Of a stretch of 64,000 nucleotides of DNA, positions 22,657-64,000 are shown one piece after another (the stretch's first letter is position 1; each line of letters opens with the position of its first letter). The stretch spans positions 2,418,001 to 2,482,000 of the forward strand of contig CAVNZM010000018.1 of assembly GCA_963693365.1 (NCBI GenBank). The letters run 5' to 3'. The notes beneath the pieces were generated by a model that did no database searches, was not told the DNA's origin, and was given only the letters and a program-made list of their open reading frames with translations. Origin of the DNA: Amoebidium appalachense. Lineage: Eukaryota; Ichthyosporea. Position numbers and translations under genes: made by a program.

Positions 22657-25440
22657 GGGGGAGGGGGGGACAGAGAGAGGGGGAGGGGGAAAGAGAGAGA
22701 GAATGAGCGCAAGCAAGAGAGAGGGAGACAAAGAAAGAGCAAGATAGAGAGAGAGAGACAAAGAGAGAGGTATATAGAGAAAGAGAAAGAGAAAACAAGA
22801 AAAGAACTAGTGAAAGCGAGAGACAGATGGAGGGGGTGGGTGGGTTGGTGGTGGTGGTGGTGGTGGGGGGGGGGGGGGGGGGGGGGGGGGAGAGGGGGAG
22901 GTGTTTGGCACCTTTCTCACGGTCTCCAACACCACCCTTTCTGATTGGTGCGCAAGTGGTGCTCCAATCACACTGCTTGAACGGTAGTGTCTCAATGACG
23001 GGCATGTGGCAAGCGCACTCACATCCAAACACACCGCCCCTTCAATATGCACACTTTCCAAATTTGGATGGCCCCTTAACCCGTCGATTTTCGTCAGTTT
23101 TGGCGCGCGGACAGCGTGAATGGATTTAAGGTGGGGGCACGAACCGAGTGGTGATAGCGACACTATTCTTGGCATTTCATACAGGAGTACGTCTTGAAGT
23201 TGTTGGCACGAGGATAACGGTTGAAGGCTCACCATATTTGGAAGTGACCATAAAGTGACCTTAACCAACGGCAGGCCGGATAGAGTGTCGAGCGACGTGA
23301 TCGATAGATTGCGGAGCGCGATTTGGGTGATGTTTTCACACCCTGAAAGCGGGGAAAGGTCACTCACAGGACAATTTTCAATATCAATGTGCTCGAGTTG
23401 CGATCCCGCTATCGGGGAAATGTTGGAAATTTGGGTCTTGATAATCCGTAATTTCCGGAATTTTTCGCACGTCGCGAGGGGCGTGATGGATTTGATTGGG
23501 GAATTTTCGATCTCGAGCGATTCGATTGGGCTGTCGGTCAGTGTAGATATGTCCGTCAAACACGGGCAACCCTTAATCGACACCGATTTAAGGCAACTCT
23601 TGCCCGTGGACTCACCGAGCGATTTGATTGGCACGTTTGTGAGGTGCAGTTTCTTTAAATGGGGATGGTTGGCGAGGGAGAAAACACCATCCGGTAGATC
23701 GATGTCATATAGTATGAGGGTGGTAAGTTTGCCGAGGGGGGCAAAATCCGGTTCGCCCCACTCTATCCTAGCCAAATCTAGAAACTTGAGCGTGTTTCCT
23801 GATTGGGCGATGAACGAATACTCCGAATCCTGGTTGCCCAAAGGGGACTCCTCGCCGTTTCCATTTATGGTAATCGATTCCAAATTTCCGAATTCTGGTT
23901 CCGTTTTTTCTTCCTCATCCTCCTCTCCGTCCGAATAATCGTCCCCTTCCTGATCCGTAGTCCCGTATTCCAACCTCCCGACCGAAAGCACCCGCAGCGA
24001 CCTAATCGAAGGTAGATTAACGCACGCATCGCCGATTTTCAAAACTTCAAGCCGCTTGCACGCGCTCAGCGCGCTCGCGTCCATCACGTAATCTTCCGTT
24101 CCGCGATTCGTAATTTCCAAATATCGGAGTTTTGGGCAGTGCCTCACGTATTTCACCGTGCCGATTTCGTTTTCAATGTCATGTTCATCCGGTCCCTGGC
24201 TGGCCCTAACAACGATTTTTTCTAACCCTGGCGCACGTGCGGCGATAGCTTCCAGCGGGCCGTAAACGATCGATTCAAAAGTGATTTCTCGAAGGTTCGG
24301 GTGGGTGATCGTGATGTTTCGGGGTAGCTGAGCGCATGAAATTGTGAGCGAGGTTAGGTTTTTGCACATCGAAAGTACCGTTTGCGTAAGTTCGGGCGGT
24401 GCGAGTTCTTCCTCTTCCTGGCCGTCATAAACCATGGAAATCTCCGCTTCGGTAATTTTGGTTCCAATTTCCGTTAAGTATGCGAGAAGTGCTCTCAGTG
24501 CAATGTCGTGTTGGCGCCTGTCGCCCATAAGGTGTACTTCGGGCCAAAAAACGGAAATTTTGGTCAGGCGTGGTAAATTCGTAATTGCGTTGAAGACCGC
24601 GATCGAGTTTGCCCCCGTCATATGGGGTAGTATCATGCTTATACCGGTGATGGCATCTTTCCACGCACCCAAAAACACCGAAAAATCAGGAACGGAAATC
24701 CCGTTTGGGTTCAGGTCCACGGGGATGGTCATCCCTCCGGAGATGTGACTGCGTGCGATTTGACAAAGTCGACGGCATGTTTGGGTGACGGAGAATAGGT
24801 CTTTCTTCCGTAGTTTTGTGATGATGGTGGAGAGGATTTCGGGAGGAATGGTCGATATGGGACATTCTGCAAAGCGAAAGAAGAAGTGTAAGAATCACTC
24901 CCCCCCCCCCCTCCTCCCCCCCCCCCCCATACACCCTCCACGCCCCTTTCTGCCTGTCCACTAAGGGAGAGCAATGCCCCCCCCCCCCCCCCGTTTTAGC
25001 AGGTAATTGGGCGGATGGGTGGGTGGTGGGGAGGCTGGGTTGCATACACAATGGTAATAAGTCAAGTAGTATGACGATAAACAACCCTAGACCCTAAACA
25101 AACAAACAAACAAACAAACAAACAAAGGGGAAAAAAAAAAACCATGGCCAACTGTAGTGTTGGTTAAGTCGAAGTACATGCCTGACACCTACACGTGACC
25201 AGCCCCAGCCCCCCCCCCCCCCAACTTTTTTGGCCACAAACAAAAGAACAAGAAACAAACAAGACAGAAGAAAACGAAGGCGTGAATGCGTGAGTGAGTG
25301 AGTGAGTGAGTGAGTGAGTGAGTGGGTGGGTGAGTGAGTGAGTGAATGCGCGCGCGCGCGCGTGTGTGTTTTCAGGAAGGGAGTAAAGTCAGACAAGGTG
25401 CACGTGCGAATGGCACGGCAGTGTAAAGTGTTTTCAGAAG

Positions 25441-25472
<32 letters not shown>

Positions 25473-25681
25473 CCGCCTGTTCGTCCTTTTAATCTCCCCC
25501 CCCCCTCCCCCCCCCCCCCCCCCCCCTCGTTCCCGCTCTTTTCCAACGTCCTAAAACCTCACTGTCTTCTTAGCCTCTTAAGTTGTTGTGTTGTTGTTGT
25601 TGTTCGCTCCCATGCACTCATGCACTCACCTCTGCTCGGATCTTCTGGCTGTATAGCTACGGTAGCTGCCACCTCACTCAT
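22008..25681 (-). CDS. F-box / leucine-rich-repeat protein
   Basis: Spliced 25681-25630, 24866-22921 and, tentatively, 22043-22008. The first exon is 17 codons ([17 protein letters not shown]); the second opens with an F-box ([20 protein letters not shown], then [16 protein letters not shown]; residues about 19-60). Residues from about 290 to 660 form irregular 22-24-residue LRRs of the type SxLExxxIxNxPIxSIxPL, interrupted by an acidic loop (about 318-345, [11 protein letters not shown]). F-box proteins of this plan are substrate receptors of SCF ubiquitin ligases; the substrate is unknown. Start choice rests on the phase-1 junction and GTGAGT donor. The 3' exon is uncertain. Confidence 0.75.
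22608..22652 (+). repeat. GA microsatellite
   Basis: Uninterrupted GA dinucleotides in the putative last intron of the F-box gene, with more GA-rich sequence to 22830. Confidence 0.9.
22921..24866 (-). CDS. F-box/LRR gene, main exon
   Basis: Acceptor TTCTTTCGCTTTGCAG; two leading bases complete Glu. Runs from the F-box to ERVVLET, then donor GTGAGA, in phase 0. The open frame continues into a Pro run past the donor, which I regard as intron. The internal ATG at 24732 would omit the F-box. Confidence 0.8.
25097..25126. repeat. AAAC tetranucleotide repeat
   Basis: About seven CAAA units in intron 1 of the F-box gene. A GAGT repeat follows at about 25282-25345. Confidence 0.9.
25630..25681 (-). 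CDS. F-box/LRR gene, first exon
   Basis: ATG at 25681, [17 protein letters not shown] plus one base, donor GTGAGT. Phase 1 matches exactly the two-base start of the main exon. Confidence 0.6.
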
Positions 25682-26251
25682 CCTTATGTCGTTCTCTCTG
25701 TATCGCTACTTCTCCGTGTGTGCAAAGTAAAGGAAAGATGATAACGAAACATGAGTGAGGTCCGCCGGCCCAACTTTACCACCTGGACCCCAACTATACA
25801 CCCACACGGGCACCTTCCCTATTCCGAAATCTCGGGGTTTCTTGTAACCTTGTTATTATTAATAGAAAAGGTTACAGCGCCGGTTTTCAACTGCATTGTT
25901 TTCTCGTACTGAACAATGAGGGTTCACAACGAGCAAAACACAAGCTTGTTTCTCCGTTCTGTTTGTTTTGTTTTCAGTGCTGTGGTGAGCGTGTGTTGTT
26001 TCGTCCGTGGACAAGATGCTTGATCATTGTACCCAATCATAAATCTTATTATAAGGCCATATATGGTAACTTGACCTTCCCACTGCCGCGATCAAGATTA
26101 TCGTTGTATCCAGTCTTGCAGGCTGAGAGGAGTCGCGTAAACGGTTGTTTTGGTTACAACACACCGCGCTTTCACCCTAAGAAAACACACACAGAATTAA
26201 CAGAAAAGCAGAACTAAAGGGGTTTAACCCCAAACAGAAAACACAGCAAAT
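25682..26251. promoter_or_regulatory. divergent promoter region, F-box gene / TPR
   Basis: 570 bp separate the two head-to-head start codons. It holds an inverted repeat TGTAACCTT (25843-25851) / AAGGTTACA (25868-25876) and a palindrome GGGGTTTAACCCC (26219-26231) about 20 bp before the TPR ATG. It is almost free of microsatellites, unlike its surroundings. Shared regulation is an inference. Confidence 0.4.
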
Positions 26252-62813
<36,562 letters not shown>

Positions 62814-63234
62814 GTGTTTACCCCCCCCCCCCCCCCCCCCCCCACCGTAAATTTTCTCCCTTTTCTACTCTGCTTACCCCTGTGCGTTGTTGTACCATTT
62901 TACTTGTTGTACCATTTTACTTGTTGTACCATTTTACTTGTTGTACCATTTTACTTGTTGTACCATTTTACTTGTTGTACCATATTACTTGTTGTACCAT
63001 TTTACTTGTTGTACCATTTTACTTGTTGTACCATTTTACTTGTTGTACCATTTTACTGTGCTCTCGGACTCGTACCACATGGCCTTTGCTTGCCTTTTTG
63101 TGATCCCCCCCCCCCCCCCCCCTGGCCCCTGCCTTTCTTGTAACCATCCTTTTCCTTACTCGGTTCAGGTCCCCCCCCCCCCCCCCCCCCCGCGTGCAAA
63201 CAACAGGAACATACGCACACACAACACCACACAC

Positions 63235-63267
<33 letters not shown>

Positions 63268-63328
63268 CACGCACACACACACACGCACGCACGCATGCAC
63301 GCACGCACACACACACACACACACGCAC

Positions 63329-63408
<80 letters not shown>

Positions 63409-63878
63409 TCCTCCCCCCCCCCCCCCTCCCCACACACACACACAAACACACATGCAAGCACACCCCTCCCCTCCCCCCCCCCTTTCCCCCCCCCCCCCCC
63501 TCTCCCCCTTCCCTCCCCCCATTTCCCCCCTCCCTCCCCCTCCCCTCTCCCCAATTCGCCCCTCCCCCCTCCCCCCCCCCCCCCCCCCCTCCCCCACACA
63601 CACGCACACAAACACACAGGACACACAAACCTGCACACACACACACACTTAAACACACACACACACACTTAAACACACGCACACACATACACAGTAACAC
63701 ACAAACCTGCACACACACACACACTTAAACACACGCACACACACACACACACACGCACACACATACACAGTACACACAATTCCTCTAGCCACGTTCCTGT
63801 CCCTGCTTTCTTTCGTGTGTCAGCTGACACAAAAACGCAAATGGACACACACCATTTTACTCGCACATATACATCCCC

Positions 63879-63909
<31 letters not shown>

Positions 63910-64000
63910 AAAAAAAAATGCATTAACACATTTTCTGTTCAAGTAATCTCTCACTCACACAATTACACCATATCACACACACACACACACACACACACAC
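62814..64000 (+). other. probable TPR intron or 3' flank, repeats only
   Basis: C runs, CA and CG-interrupted CA repeats (63230-63405, 63600-63775), a C-to-A homopolymer junction (about 63870-63918) and terminal CA repeat. No further exon recognised. Confidence 0.6.
62888..63058 (+). repeat. 18-bp minisatellite, about 9 copies
   Basis: TTGTTGTACCATTTTACT repeated about nine times with one variant, shortly after the last identified TPR exon. Confidence 0.95.

Noticed and set aside
22807-22918. Pro-rich C terminus of the F-box/LRR open frame
   Set aside because: Lies past a good GTGAGA donor and is generated by a C run on the minus strand.

Overview
This window is nuclear DNA from an intron-dense eukaryote, most likely a free-living protist or alga. 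The evidence is short coding exons separated by GT...AG introns of 60 to about 1,600 nt, a nucleoporin gene, an F-box gene, a eukaryote-style AMT/MEP ammonium transporter split by introns, tRNA-derived SINE-like repeats and short CCCTAAA telomere-like tracts. I cannot name the species. The DNA is saturated with C/G homopolymers (up to about 94 C), GT/CA, GA/CT and TAA microsatellites and minisatellites. These produce very many spurious open frames such as Cys-Val, His-Thr, Pro and Gly runs.

Layout. (1) 803-6818, plus strand: 3' part of a gene for a long coiled-coil protein, five exons in the window, ending in a single C-terminal transmembrane segment; its 5' end lies outside the window. (2) 9768-10007, plus: one orphan terminal exon of an unrecognised gene. 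(3) 14505-11518, minus: a five-exon ammonium transporter with one apparent 1-nt frame break at a C6 tract. (4) 14.5-22 kb: mostly non-coding, with one orphan exon candidate at 16.2 kb and a tRNA-like remnant. (5) 25681-22008, minus: an F-box/leucine-rich-repeat protein; its short first exon and F-box lie upstream of the longest open frame. (6) 26252 to at least 62813, plus: one giant gene of at least 48 exons, about 1,662 codons spread over 36.5 kb. I identify it as the nuclear-pore basket protein TPR/Mlp/NUA from conserved segments in exons 14-15 and 20. Reading phase is conserved at every one of its 47 junctions.

The F-box gene and TPR are divergently transcribed from a shared gap of about 570 bp. 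The genes do not form an obvious pathway; the most informative feature is intron architecture. A SINE-like family of about 20 copies, with tRNA-type A and B boxes and a poly(C) tail, lies always in plus orientation, mostly inside plus-strand introns and often just upstream of an exon, so its C tail may serve as the polypyrimidine tract. The octamer CCAATCAG is over-represented and several introns end exactly in CCAAT(C)AG. Several donors are followed directly by tandem repeats, and two of these arrays include duplicated exon ends, one copy being an intact candidate extra exon. A MITE with perfect 18-bp inverted termini sits in one TPR intron.
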